From contig URJB01000047.1 of NCBI GenBank assembly GCA_900548145.1, positions 1 to 18,241 of the forward strand: 18,241 nucleotides of DNA, read 5' to 3'. Both the position numbers and the translations under genes were made by a program. Every line of letters starts with the position of its first letter. Position 1 is the first letter of the stretch. The notes under the pieces are model-generated. The model was not told the DNA's origin and made no database searches. It saw only the letters and a list, made by a program, of their open reading frames with translations. Below are positions 7,373 through 13,538 of the stretch, piece after piece. Origin of the DNA: an uncultured Eubacteriales bacterium. GTDB taxonomy: Bacteria; Bacillota; Clostridia; Christensenellales; Aristaeellaceae.

Positions 7373-8233
7373 TTATTTTTCAAATTCGCCGCCGTGGGCC
7401 TGAAAAAAGTCGTAGTACGCGTGCACGGCGGGCAGCTCCGTCCAGCGGCGGACGGTCATGGGGTCTGCGTCCAGATCGTAAATTTTCGCACCGCGCATGG
7501 CCAGCAGGAAAGGCGAATGGGTCGCGATCACAAACTGGCAGTGGAAGAAGCGGGCCGAGTCTTCGATAAACTGGCTCAATTCCTGCTGTTTGGCGGGCGA
7601 AAGGCTGTTTTCCGGCTCATCCAGCAGGTACAGACCGTCCTCCTCGATACGCTGGGTGAAATACAGAAAAGCGCTTTCGCCGTTGGAATGCTCCGGCAGA
7701 TTGTCCATCAGCCGCTTGCGCACGTACCGGGACTGGGTGTTGCTGCGGGACAGGTTCACCGTTTTCAGCCGGTCGTAGTCCTCCATGGTGCGGAAGTGAA
7801 AATCCGAATATTTCGCGTCCAGATACTCCTGAAACAGTTCCTCCCGCTTTTCGTCCACGCCCGCGTTGGCGGCCCGCAGGTTCAGCATGAAGTCGAACAC
7901 ATCGTCGCTGGTGATGACCCGGCTTCTTTTCGGAATTTCGGTTCGAATCTCCGGCACGCACAGGGTCGTATAATCCTCAAAAAAATTGGAGCGGTTGTAC
8001 CGACTGTCCCGGCGCAGCTTGAGCGTCTCCGCCATCACATTCAGGGCGGTAGTCTTGCCGGAGCCATTGCCGCCGTAGAGCACCGTCACCGGCTCCAGGT
8101 CCAGCTCCCGCACGCCCCGGGCGGACAGAACCTTGAAGGGATAAAAGCTGTCGTAGCACTTCCGCTTGATCGTAAGCAGAAAGTCAAATTCCTCTCCGTC
8201 GTCCGGGAAGGTGAAGCGGGACAGATACAGCAT
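7373..8233 (-). CDS. COG3910-like ABC-type AAA ATPase
   Basis: This encodes 286 residues. The ATG at 8233 is preceded by GAGG with a seven-base gap; a TTG 24 bases upstream has no site. It carries a complete ABC/RecF-like nucleotide-binding domain: Walker A G-G-N-G-S-G-K-T (54-61), a Q-loop region, a loop resembling an ABC signature (S-N-G-E-S, 183-187), Walker B Y-L-L-D-E-P (202-207) with catalytic E206, and the switch histidine in A-T-H-S-P-F-L-L (H239). No coiled-coil arm, transmembrane segment or TOPRIM domain is visible, so it is neither SMC, transporter nor OLD nuclease. The layout fits the predicted ATPases of COG3910, whose cellular role is unknown. It is transcribed alone, divergent from the regulator at 8377, and has its own terminator. 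Confidence 0.8.
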   Translation of the reverse strand: MLYLSRFTFPDDGEEFDFLLTIKRKCYDSFYPFKVLSARGVRELDLEPVTVLYGGNGSGKTTALNVMAETLKLRRDSRYNRSNFFEDYTTLCVPEIRTEIPKRSRVITSDDVFDFMLNLRAANAGVDEKREELFQEYLDAKYSDFHFRTMEDYDRLKTVNLSRSNTQSRYVRKRLMDNLPEHSNGESAFLYFTQRIEEDGLYLLDEPENSLSPAKQQELSQFIEDSARFFHCQFVIATHSPFLLAMRGAKIYDLDADPMTVRRWTELPAVHAYYDFFQAHGGEFEK

Positions 8234-8268
8234 GAAAAGACCTCGCTTTGCGGTCAAACGTTTGGTTC

Positions 8269-8277
8269 AGTATAGCA
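8269..8277 (-). promoter_or_regulatory. Extended -10 promoter of the ATPase gene
   Basis: On the minus strand TTTTGC precedes TATACT (8274-8269), an extended TGn -10 about 35 bases before the ATG at 8233. The -35 region is poor. A 10-base palindrome, CAAACGTTTG (8255-8264), lies just downstream and could be an operator. Confidence 0.5.
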
Positions 8278-8315
8278 AAATTTCCGCTGAAAATCCACCC
8301 TGCGCCTTTCCTTCA

Positions 8316-8344
8316 TTGCCGGGAAAGCGCGTTTATGCTAAGAT
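8316..8344 (+). promoter_or_regulatory. Promoter of the winged-helix regulator gene
   Basis: TTGCCG (8316-8321), a 17-base spacer, then TAAGAT (8339-8344) with an extended TGC. The ATG at 8377 follows by 32 bases. Together with the minus-strand promoter it makes a compact divergent control region. Confidence 0.55.
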
Positions 8345-8376
8345 AAAGGCGCATGATATATGTTGGAGGAACGGCC

Positions 8377-8970
8377 ATGAAGGACAATGCAGAAATTCTG
8401 AAGCTCCGGGTGCTGCTGTGCTTTTGGAAGCTCAGCCCGGCGGATCGCAGTGTGACGGGGATCGCCCGAACCCTCGGCAAGGAAAAATATGCTGTCAGCC
8501 GGGCCGTTTCTTCGCTGGAAAAGGACGGACTCGTTCAGCGGGAAAACGCCCGCAGTCCGCAGCTGACCGAAGCGGGCCGTCAGGCAGCCAGCCGCTATTC
8601 CGAGCGGTTCGAGACCGCGCTGAACCATCTTTTGTACGAAGGCGTCGATCTGGAAAGTGCCAAGCAGGACGCGTTCGTCTGGACGCTCTATTGCACCGAC
8701 AGCACCATGGAAACGGTACGGGCGACCGAGGAACGCTACCGGGTGAAATACGAGCTTCGCGGGCAGAAGCAGTTCAGCGGCGCGGCGCTGTGCAAAAAAC
8801 TGAAGGACGGCTGCTATTCGCTGCCGTTCCTGATCTTCCGCGAGCATATCAAGGACGGCAGCAACCTTTCCATGGCGAACGAGGGCTTCGAGCACCCCTG
8901 CAGCCTGTATGTGAAAGGCGGTAGCTGTACAAAAACAATCTGGAATCCTACGTCAAAGGGCAGGGCATGA
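8377..8970 (+). pseudogene. Winged-helix metal-type regulator, C-terminally truncated by fusion
   Basis: The frame encodes 197 residues. GGAGG (8365-8369) is seven bases before the ATG. Residues 5-75 form a MarR/DtxR-like winged helix: V-T-G-I-A-R-T-L-G-K-E-K-Y-A-V-S-R-A-V-S is the helix-turn-helix, and D-G-L-V-Q-R-E-N the wing. A stretch resembling a DtxR-type dimerisation/metal region follows (G-V-D-L-E-S-A-K-Q-D-A, then Y-C-T-D). A third part ends abruptly after H-P-C-S-L-Y-V-K-G-G. From about residue 182 the frame reads through DNA whose other frame encodes the tail of a YbaN-like protein, so the last 15 residues look like read-through rather than native sequence. From memory, relatives continue for roughly 100 more residues. 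The gene may still make a DNA-binding protein, but it is probably damaged. Its stop overlaps the next ATG. Confidence 0.6.
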
Positions 8971-9164
8971 CGACGAAGACCAAGGCGAAAATCCTGCTGA
9001 CCGTCACGATGCTGATGGCGTTCGGCTTCGGGATGATGCTGCGCAAAGCCCTGTACGTTCCCTGCGGCGTTCTAGCCTGTGTGTGGGCGGCCCATCTGGT
9101 GTATTTCCTTTTCGGCGTTAAAACGATCGAGACAAAAAAGAGCGAGACGCCGAGCGCCTCCTGA
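8925..9164 (+). pseudogene. DUF454/YbaN-like membrane protein, C-terminal remnant
   Basis: An ATG at 8967 could give 65 residues, but the family-like sequence begins earlier at 8925 (LYKNNLESYVKGQG), directly after an in-frame TAG at 8922. DUF454 proteins are about 120 residues. They have an N-terminal half with two hydrophobic helices, then a segment like this one, then two helices. Here only the second half remains: K-T-K-A-K-I-L-L-T-V-T-M-L-M-A-F-G and V-L-A-C-V-W-A-A-H-L-V-Y-F-L-F-G-V-K-T-I. The ATG at 8967 corresponds to an internal Met and overlaps the upstream stop as ATGA, so low-level translation by coupling is possible. The most economical reading is a deletion that removed the 3' end of the regulator and the 5' half of this gene. 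Confidence 0.65.
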
Positions 9165-9182
9165 AAACGAAAGCCATTGCCA

Positions 9183-9223
9183 AAACGGACGCTGGACCCT
9201 ATCGGGCAGCGTCCGTTTCTTTG
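9183..9223 (+). terminator. Terminator between convergent genes
   Basis: AAACGGACGCTG (9183-9194) pairs perfectly with 9207-9218 around a 12-base loop, followed by CTTTGATTTTTCTTT. It ends the plus-strand unit. Read on the minus strand it also follows the stop at 9235, with a shorter U run, so it may work both ways. Confidence 0.85.
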
Positions 9224-9234
9224 ATTTTTCTTTG

Positions 9235-10143
9235 TCAGAATAAATCGAGCATATTATCCAGATAGATTTCCTCCCGGACGCGCAGCTGATACTCCGGCTT
9301 CGTCAGATAGTACAGCAGAAATTCCAAGATCAGCGCGCTGCCAAGACTGCGGCCCTCGATCTTGAAATGGGAAAAGCCCATGGGCAGATAGACATTTGAA
9401 ATGTCGCCGACGCCGATAAAGCCCGGATTGGTCATCGCCTTGGAAAAGCGATACCCGCCCTCCGCGTCCGGGGCGGCGCAGCGATGCTCCGGCCCGTCCT
9501 CTCCCAGACTTTTCCGGCTGACGGTCTCGTAGCACGCCTTTCTGTCCTTGCAGCCGAACCAGCAGCATTCGTTGCACAGAAATTCCACCTTGTCTTTCAA
9601 GGGCGCGGGAAGCGCTTCCAGACGGTCAAACGCCCTGTTCAGCCGAAAATCCGACACCACATAGCGAAATTCCTCCCGTTCCAGCTCCTGCCGCAGCTGC
9701 TGAAACTCCGTCAGCACCTTTGTGGTGGAGGAGACGAAATACAGCCCCGGATAGCGTTTTTCCAGATAGTGCAGCAGCAAGTCCGAATGAACGATCACGC
9801 CGTTGGCCGGGCCGCCCGCCTCCGCAAACAGTCTGCACAGCTCGTTGCACTTTCGGTCGGAAAGATGCTCCTCCCGCAAAAGAGAATTGCTGAAGGTCAG
9901 CCGGGCGGAAACGCCGTACTCCCGCGTTAGTCGCAGCACGTCCCGAGGGGCGCAGTCCCCGTAGCCGACCCGTCCGCCGCCCCACAGGCAATCCCCCGGC
10001 GCGCCATAAATGGAGCCGATCTCGCACCAATCGTAAAAATATTCCCGGTGCTGCCGGAACAGCGGCAGAAACACGCGATACAGCTCATAAAACTCAAACA
10101 GTCCCGGAAGGTGATAAAAGGCGGTCTTCCCTGCTTGTTCCAT
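9235..10143 (-). CDS. U32-peptidase-like protein with a cysteine cluster
   Basis: This encodes 302 residues starting at the ATG at 10143, after a purine-rich but imperfect site (GGGCGGGAAAG). The C-terminal part has M-G-F-S-H-F-K-I-E-G-R-S (residues 255-266), the K-I-E-G-R hallmark of peptidase family U32/UbiU-YhbU proteins, followed by a helix and K-P-E-Y. Cysteines at 190, 193, 194, 198, 204 and 222 could ligate an iron-sulfur cluster, as shown for UbiU/UbiV of that superfamily. The N-terminal half (I-Y-G-A-P-G-D-C-L-W-G-G-G-R) and I-V-H-S-D-L-L-L-H-Y-L fit a TIM-barrel enzyme. Members modify RNA, take part in oxygen-independent hydroxylations, or remain unassigned; this one's substrate is unknown. 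It is transcribed alone from its own promoter. I am surer of the superfamily than of any function. Confidence 0.65.
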   Translation of the reverse strand: MEQAGKTAFYHLPGLFEFYELYRVFLPLFRQHREYFYDWCEIGSIYGAPGDCLWGGGRVGYGDCAPRDVLRLTREYGVSARLTFSNSLLREEHLSDRKCNELCRLFAEAGGPANGVIVHSDLLLHYLEKRYPGLYFVSSTTKVLTEFQQLRQELEREEFRYVVSDFRLNRAFDRLEALPAPLKDKVEFLCNECCWFGCKDRKACYETVSRKSLGEDGPEHRCAAPDAEGGYRFSKAMTNPGFIGVGDISNVYLPMGFSHFKIEGRSLGSALILEFLLYYLTKPEYQLRVREEIYLDNMLDLF

Positions 10144-10182
10144 CGCTGACTTTCCCGCCCTTCCGTTTGATCTTCAAAAGAC

Positions 10183-10191
10183 ATTATAGCA
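10183..10191 (-). promoter_or_regulatory. Extended -10 promoter of the U32-like gene
   Basis: On the minus strand TGC precedes a perfect TATAAT (10188-10183), about 40 bases before the ATG at 10143. The -35 box at 17 bases (TTCCCG) is weak, as is common for extended -10 promoters. Confidence 0.65.
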
Positions 10192-10227
10192 CACCCATGC
10201 GTCGGCGGGAAGCTGCCCCTCAAAGCC

Positions 10228-10257
10228 TTGACAGTTTCCCAACGCCGATGCTATCCT
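10228..10257 (+). promoter_or_regulatory. Promoter of the C39-like peptidase gene
   Basis: A perfect TTGACA (10228-10233) is followed, 18 bases on, by TATCCT (10252-10257) with an extended TGC. The ATG at 10306 lies 48 bases further on. It sits back to back with the promoter of the minus-strand gene. Confidence 0.7.
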
Positions 10258-10305
10258 TGAGCCACAAATAACGAAAAAACATTGTGCGAAAGGAGCGCTC
10301 TCCCC

Positions 10306-11019
10306 ATGAAAAAAGCCGTAAAAAGCCCGTTTCTCCGTCTGTCCTTATTAGTCCTGCTGATTGGTCTGTTCCTGACCGCGGGGAACGGGCTTGCGGAAGG
10401 GATTGCGTCATCCAGCCCCTACGCCGCCTTTCTTTCCGACGCGGACGTGCTGATCGACGTTCCCGCGCTGCGGCAGTACGGCGACTACACCTGCGGCGCG
10501 ACCTGCGTACAGATGCTGATGAACTGGCTCTATCCCTACGAGGCCGACCTGAACCTGACGGCCTACGAAAAATTGCTGGGCACCACGCCCGAAAACGGTA
10601 CGTCGCCGGACGCGATCCTGCGTTACTTCGAAGAAAGCGGCGTGGAATTTGCGGCTCTGCATTCCCTGACGCTGGACGATCTGCGGCAAAAGCTGGACGC
10701 GGGTCATCCCGTTCTGCTGCCGCTGCAGGCATGGTCCTCCGCCGAGGACGGCAGCTACCAGCTCGACGACCCATCCGACCCGGAAACCTATCTAGCCGAA
10801 GGCCACTGGGTCATCTGCGTCGGCTACGGCCAGCGCGGCGAACAGGCGTATTTTCTCTTCAACGACCCGGCCTGCGTCGGTCACGACCTGATCGACGCAG
10901 ACGAATTTGACCGGCGATGGATCGACAAGGATGGGGCCGGTACGGTCTACGACCACTTTGGCATTGAGATTCTTCAAAGCACAGATTACGACCCCAACGG
11001 ACTGTTTTATATGGAGTGA
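10306..11019 (+). CDS. Secreted C39-like cysteine peptidase
   Basis: This encodes 237 residues. GAAAGGAG ends ten bases before the ATG at 10306; an upstream TTG in frame would disrupt the signal. The N-terminus is a Sec signal peptide (LSLLVLLIGLFLTAGNGLA, cleavage near A30). The mature protein is a papain-fold C39_2-type domain: catalytic Cys63 in Y-G-D-Y-T-C-G-A-T-C, His167 in E-G-H-W-V-I-C-V-G-Y, and N186-D187 in F-L-F-N-D-P-A supplying the third residue. Such proteins are extracellular or surface peptidases, or related hydrolases. No bacteriocin precursor, ABC exporter or immunity gene is adjacent, so it is not the leader peptidase of a bacteriocin transporter. Substrate unknown. No terminator separates it from the flavodoxin gene, which has its own promoter. 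Confidence 0.8.
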   Translation: MKKAVKSPFLRLSLLVLLIGLFLTAGNGLAEGIASSSPYAAFLSDADVLIDVPALRQYGDYTCGATCVQMLMNWLYPYEADLNLTAYEKLLGTTPENGTSPDAILRYFEESGVEFAALHSLTLDDLRQKLDAGHPVLLPLQAWSSAEDGSYQLDDPSDPETYLAEGHWVICVGYGQRGEQAYFLFNDPACVGHDLIDADEFDRRWIDKDGAGTVYDHFGIEILQSTDYDPNGLFYME

Positions 11020-11062
11020 AAAGTCTTGGTCAACCCCAATATCTGACCATAAGGAAAGGGTA

Positions 11063-11091
11063 TTGGACGTTTCAAAAAAGACTGCTATCAT
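11063..11091 (+). promoter_or_regulatory. Promoter of the flavodoxin / aldo-keto reductase operon
   Basis: TTGGAC (11063-11068), a 17-base spacer, then TATCAT (11086-11091) with an extended TGC. The flavodoxin ATG is at 11152. A TGGTCA/TGACCA inverted repeat (11027-11032 and 11044-11049) lies upstream of the -35. Confidence 0.65.
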
Positions 11092-11100
11092 AGTTTTGAC

Positions 11101-11120
11101 CCGTGAAAATGGCTTCACGG
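11101..11120 (+). promoter_or_regulatory. Inverted repeat in the flavodoxin leader, possible operator
   Basis: CCGTGAA (11101-11107) and TTCACGG (11114-11120) form a perfect 7-base inverted repeat with a six-base centre. It starts about ten bases after the -10 box, so it covers the expected first transcribed bases. It is placed as a repressor operator or a 5' mRNA hairpin would be. No U tract follows, so it is not a terminator. Confidence 0.4.
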
Positions 11121-11151
11121 AACGTTTTCGTTGAAAGGAGCAATAGGGAAT

Positions 11152-11631
11152 ATGAGTAAAATGTTAATCGCCTATTTTTCCGCAAGCGGCGAAACGGCCC
11201 GTCTGGCCAAAACGCTGGCAGGCGTGACGGGCGGCGATCTGTTTGAGATCAAACCTCAGACGGCCTACACTGCCGCCGAGCTGAACTGGAACGATTCTTC
11301 CAGCCGCAGCACCCTCGAAATGAAGGGCGATAAGAGCCGCCCGGCCATGGCGGGCCCGGCGGATGTGGCGCAGTACGACGTTGTATTCGTCGGCTTCCCC
11401 ATCTGGTGGTATCAGGCTCCGCGCATCATCGAGACCTTTTTGGAAAGCCGCGACTTTTCCGGCAAGACCCTCGTGCCCTTTGCCACCTCCGGCGGCAGCG
11501 GCATGGGCAAGACGGAAAGCATCCTAAAAGCCTGCTGCGCCCCGACCGCGAAATGGCTCTCCGGCAAGCGGCTCAGCAGCCGGGAAAGCACCGCGTCCGT
11601 CCGGAAATGGGTGGACAGTCTGGGACTGTGA
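11152..11631 (+). CDS. Flavodoxin (Flavodoxin_4 type)
   Basis: This encodes 159 residues. AAAGGAG (11134-11140) lies 11 bases before the ATG. The N-terminal strand and FMN-phosphate loop read L-I-A-Y-F-S-A-S-G-E-T (residues 5-15). V-V-F-V-G-F-P-I-W-W-Y-Q-A-P (about 79-92) is the second FMN-binding loop, with stacking Trp/Tyr, and F-A-T-S-G-G-S-G-M-G is the third. The length and these loops fit the Flavodoxin_4 group, small FMN electron carriers or quinone-reductase-like proteins of the cytoplasm. The gene ends in TGA at 11629-11631, whose last base starts the ribosome binding site of the aldo-keto reductase gene. The two are therefore translated from one message and may act together in redox chemistry. 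Confidence 0.88.
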   Translation: MSKMLIAYFSASGETARLAKTLAGVTGGDLFEIKPQTAYTAAELNWNDSSSRSTLEMKGDKSRPAMAGPADVAQYDVVFVGFPIWWYQAPRIIETFLESRDFSGKTLVPFATSGGSGMGKTESILKACCAPTAKWLSGKRLSSRESTASVRKWVDSLGL

Positions 11632-11644
11632 AAGGAGAATGACC

Positions 11645-12649
11645 ATGGAATATACGAAACTGGGGAAAACGGACATCGAAGTTTCCAAGCTCTGCGTAGG
11701 CTGTATGAGCTTCGGCAAGGCGGGAACCATGCACGACTGGACGCTGGACGAAAGCGCCACCGAAGCCGTCGTCCGCCACGCTCTTGACCTCGGCATCAAT
11801 TTCTTCGACACGGCCAACGGCTATTCCGTGGGCACCAGCGAAGAATATCTTGGAAAGGCGCTGAAAAAGAACATTTCCCGCGACAAGGTGGTCATCGCGT
11901 CGAAGGTGTATTTCAATCCGGGCAGGCTGTCCCGCGAGGCCATTCACCGGGAGATCGACGGAAGCCTGAAGCGGCTGGGCACGGATCATCTCGACCTCTA
12001 TATCATCCACCGTTTCGACTACGAAACGCCCATTGAGGAAACCATGGAGACGCTGAACGATCTGGTGAAAGCGGGCAAGGTGCGGGCGCTGGGCGCGTCC
12101 GCCATGTACGGCTACCAGTTTTACAATATGCAGCTTTGCGCCCGCGACCACGGTTGGGCGCGGTTCGAAGCCATGGAGAACCACTACAACCTGCTTTACC
12201 GGGAGGATGAGCGGGAGTTGATCCCCATCTGCCGGCAGATGGGCGTGAGCCTGATGCCCTACAGTCCGCTGGCGGCGGGCCACCTGACCCGGCCCACGTG
12301 GAACGCGGACACGCTGCGCAGCAAGACCGACCGCGTCGCCATGGGCAAGTACGACCGCACCGAGGAGCAGGATATGCAGATCGTCGCCCGCGTCCATGAG
12401 CTGGCGGAAAAATACGGCGTGAAAATGCAGCAGATCGCCCTGGCGTGGGAATGGGCCAGGGGCGTGGCTTCCCCCATCGTCGGCGCGACGAAGACGCAGT
12501 ATCTGGACGACGCGTCGGGCGCGCTGGCGGTCAGGCTGACAGCCGAGGACGTTGCCTATCTGGAGGAACCCTACTTGCCCCACCGCATTGTGGGTGCTAT
12601 CGACCGCAACCCCGCTGACGGCGTGGTGCTGCTGGACGAGAAGAAGTAA
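11645..12649 (+). CDS. Aldo-keto reductase
   Basis: This encodes 334 residues. AAAGGAG (11631-11637) is seven bases before the ATG at 11645; the ATG at 11639 is too close to it. The (beta/alpha)8 NAD(P)H-dependent reductase fold is clear. The catalytic tetrad is D55 and Y60 in F-F-D-T-A-N-G-Y, K87 in I-A-S-K-V-Y, and H122 in Y-I-I-H-R-F-D. The C-terminal S-P-I-V-G-A-T-K-T block binds the cofactor phosphate. The opening M-E-Y-T-K-L-G-K-T-D-I-E-V-S is typical of the YajO/Gfo-like bacterial group (potassium-channel-beta-like AKRs). The substrate is unknown: aldehydes, sugars or aromatic ketones are possible. Second gene of an operon with flavodoxin, closed by a strong hairpin 46 bases downstream. 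Confidence 0.9.
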   Translation: MEYTKLGKTDIEVSKLCVGCMSFGKAGTMHDWTLDESATEAVVRHALDLGINFFDTANGYSVGTSEEYLGKALKKNISRDKVVIASKVYFNPGRLSREAIHREIDGSLKRLGTDHLDLYIIHRFDYETPIEETMETLNDLVKAGKVRALGASAMYGYQFYNMQLCARDHGWARFEAMENHYNLLYREDERELIPICRQMGVSLMPYSPLAAGHLTRPTWNADTLRSKTDRVAMGKYDRTEEQDMQIVARVHELAEKYGVKMQQIALAWEWARGVASPIVGATKTQYLDDASGALAVRLTAEDVAYLEEPYLPHRIVGAIDRNPADGVVLLDEKK

Positions 12650-12694
12650 AACCAGGCATTCCTGGTCGGACAGGTTAAATTGAATGAAATCAAA

Positions 12695-12733
12695 AAGCAG
12701 GCGCGGAGAGGATGTTCGCTCTCCGCGCCTGTT
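12695..12733. terminator. Bidirectional terminator after the aldo-keto reductase gene
   Basis: CAGGCGCGGAGAG (12698-12710) pairs perfectly with CTCTCCGCGCCTG (12719-12731) around an eight-base loop. TTT follows on the plus strand. On the minus strand the stem is followed by CTTTTTGATTTC. It ends the plus-strand operon and backs up the tRNA terminator coming the other way. Confidence 0.8.
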
Positions 12734-12809
12734 TGGAAATGGCAGTCATTTTTCATGGGGCAGAAAAAAGAATTGGGTGCTTTTGGCGAGATTTTTCCTT
12801 TCCAAACGT

Positions 12810-12845
12810 AAAAAGAACCTTGCCGGAACATTGTCTGGCAAGGTT
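12810..12845 (-). terminator. Terminator of the tRNA-Ser operon
   Basis: Read on the minus strand, AACCTTGCC (12845-12837) pairs perfectly with GGCAAGGTT (12824-12816) around a 12-base loop, and CTTTTTACG follows. It begins two bases after the encoded CCA of tRNA-Ser(GCU). Confidence 0.8.
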
Positions 12846-12846
12846 T

Positions 12847-12937
12847 TGGCGGAGAAGCCGGGATTTGAACCCGGGCGGCACTCACGCACCCTACTCCCTT
12901 AGCAGGGGAGCCCCTTCGGCCACTTGGGTACTTCTCC
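12847..12937 (-). tRNA. tRNA-Ser (anticodon GCU)
   Basis: A complete class II tRNA on the minus strand. The acceptor arm GGAGAAG pairs with CTTCTCC, followed by discriminator G and an encoded CCA (12849-12847). The anticodon stem CTCCC/GGGAG encloses CTGCTAA, giving anticodon GCU (reads AGC and AGU). The T arm holds GGTTCAAATCC. A long variable arm (GTAGGGTGCGTGAGTGCC region) is diagnostic of serine tRNAs. It is the second gene of a two-tRNA operon. Confidence 0.96.
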
Positions 12938-12982
12938 ATGGTGGACGGTTTGATCTGCCCTTCTTTATCCAAGAGGGATAAA

Positions 12983-13072
<90 letters not shown>

Positions 13073-13095
13073 ACGTTGTGGAACCAGCGAAAGAT

Positions 13096-13124
13096 ATTAT
13101 AACAGCTTTCGCCCGGCGCGTCAA
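13096..13124 (-). promoter_or_regulatory. Promoter of the tRNA-Ser operon
   Basis: On the minus strand TTGACG (13124-13119), a 17-base spacer, then TATAAT (13101-13096). It lies 24 bases before the 5' end of tRNA-Ser(UGA). One mismatch from consensus overall, as expected for a stable-RNA promoter. Confidence 0.88.
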
Positions 13125-13538
13125 TCCTCTTTTTTCAAAAAATACGGATTTTCGGAAATTCTTTCGTTAAACGGCGGAAAACGCAAACAGGAACCGCATG
13201 AAATGCGGCCCTGCTTGAAACGTCAACCATCGAAAGCGCAAGGCTTCTCGGCAGCAGCTGTGCTTGAGGAAATCCATCGCGCAAAACAAAAGTTTTTCTT
13301 CTTACCCATCTCACATCATCCGCCGCGTGCGCCGGGCAGGCGGCTTGGCGCTTTACAATCAAAAGCCCCGGGGTGCGCGTGTCTTTCGGCCGTTTGCCTG
13401 ATTGCCGTTCCGATGATCAGTCTGCGCCGAAAAGGAAAAAACATTCGTTTTTTCGGAATTTCTTCCCGAAGAAAGGCAGGAAGGCGGAAACCTTTTCCAG
13501 AAATATAAAAAGATTGGTTTTGATTTGGGAGGATGCGG
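13125..13538. other. Intergenic region between tRNA promoter and helicase gene; no gene seen
   Basis: This 414-base gap has open frames, but none with a ribosome binding site or recognisable protein content. A small hairpin CCGCAT-GAA-ATGCGG lies at 13194-13208. An A/T-rich hairpin GAAAAAAC-ATTC-GTTTTTTC lies at 13435-13454, with an alternative pairing CCGAAAA/TTTTCGG around it. The second could act as a weak terminator or leader structure before the helicase gene. I found no convincing promoter for the helicase. Confidence 0.45.

Noticed and set aside
7373..8233. COG3910-like ATPase as part of a retron, Gabija or similar defence pair
   Set aside because: No TOPRIM, helicase, reverse transcriptase or toxin gene sits beside it; the only close neighbour is a divergent regulator.
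10306..11019. C39-like peptidase as part of a bacteriocin or lanthipeptide system
   Set aside because: No exporter, precursor peptide with a GG leader, or immunity gene is nearby, and the protein has its own signal peptide.
13203..13508. A 101-residue open frame upstream of the helicase
   Set aside because: No ribosome binding site, Arg/Pro-rich composition typical of non-coding GC-rich DNA, and no recognisable features.
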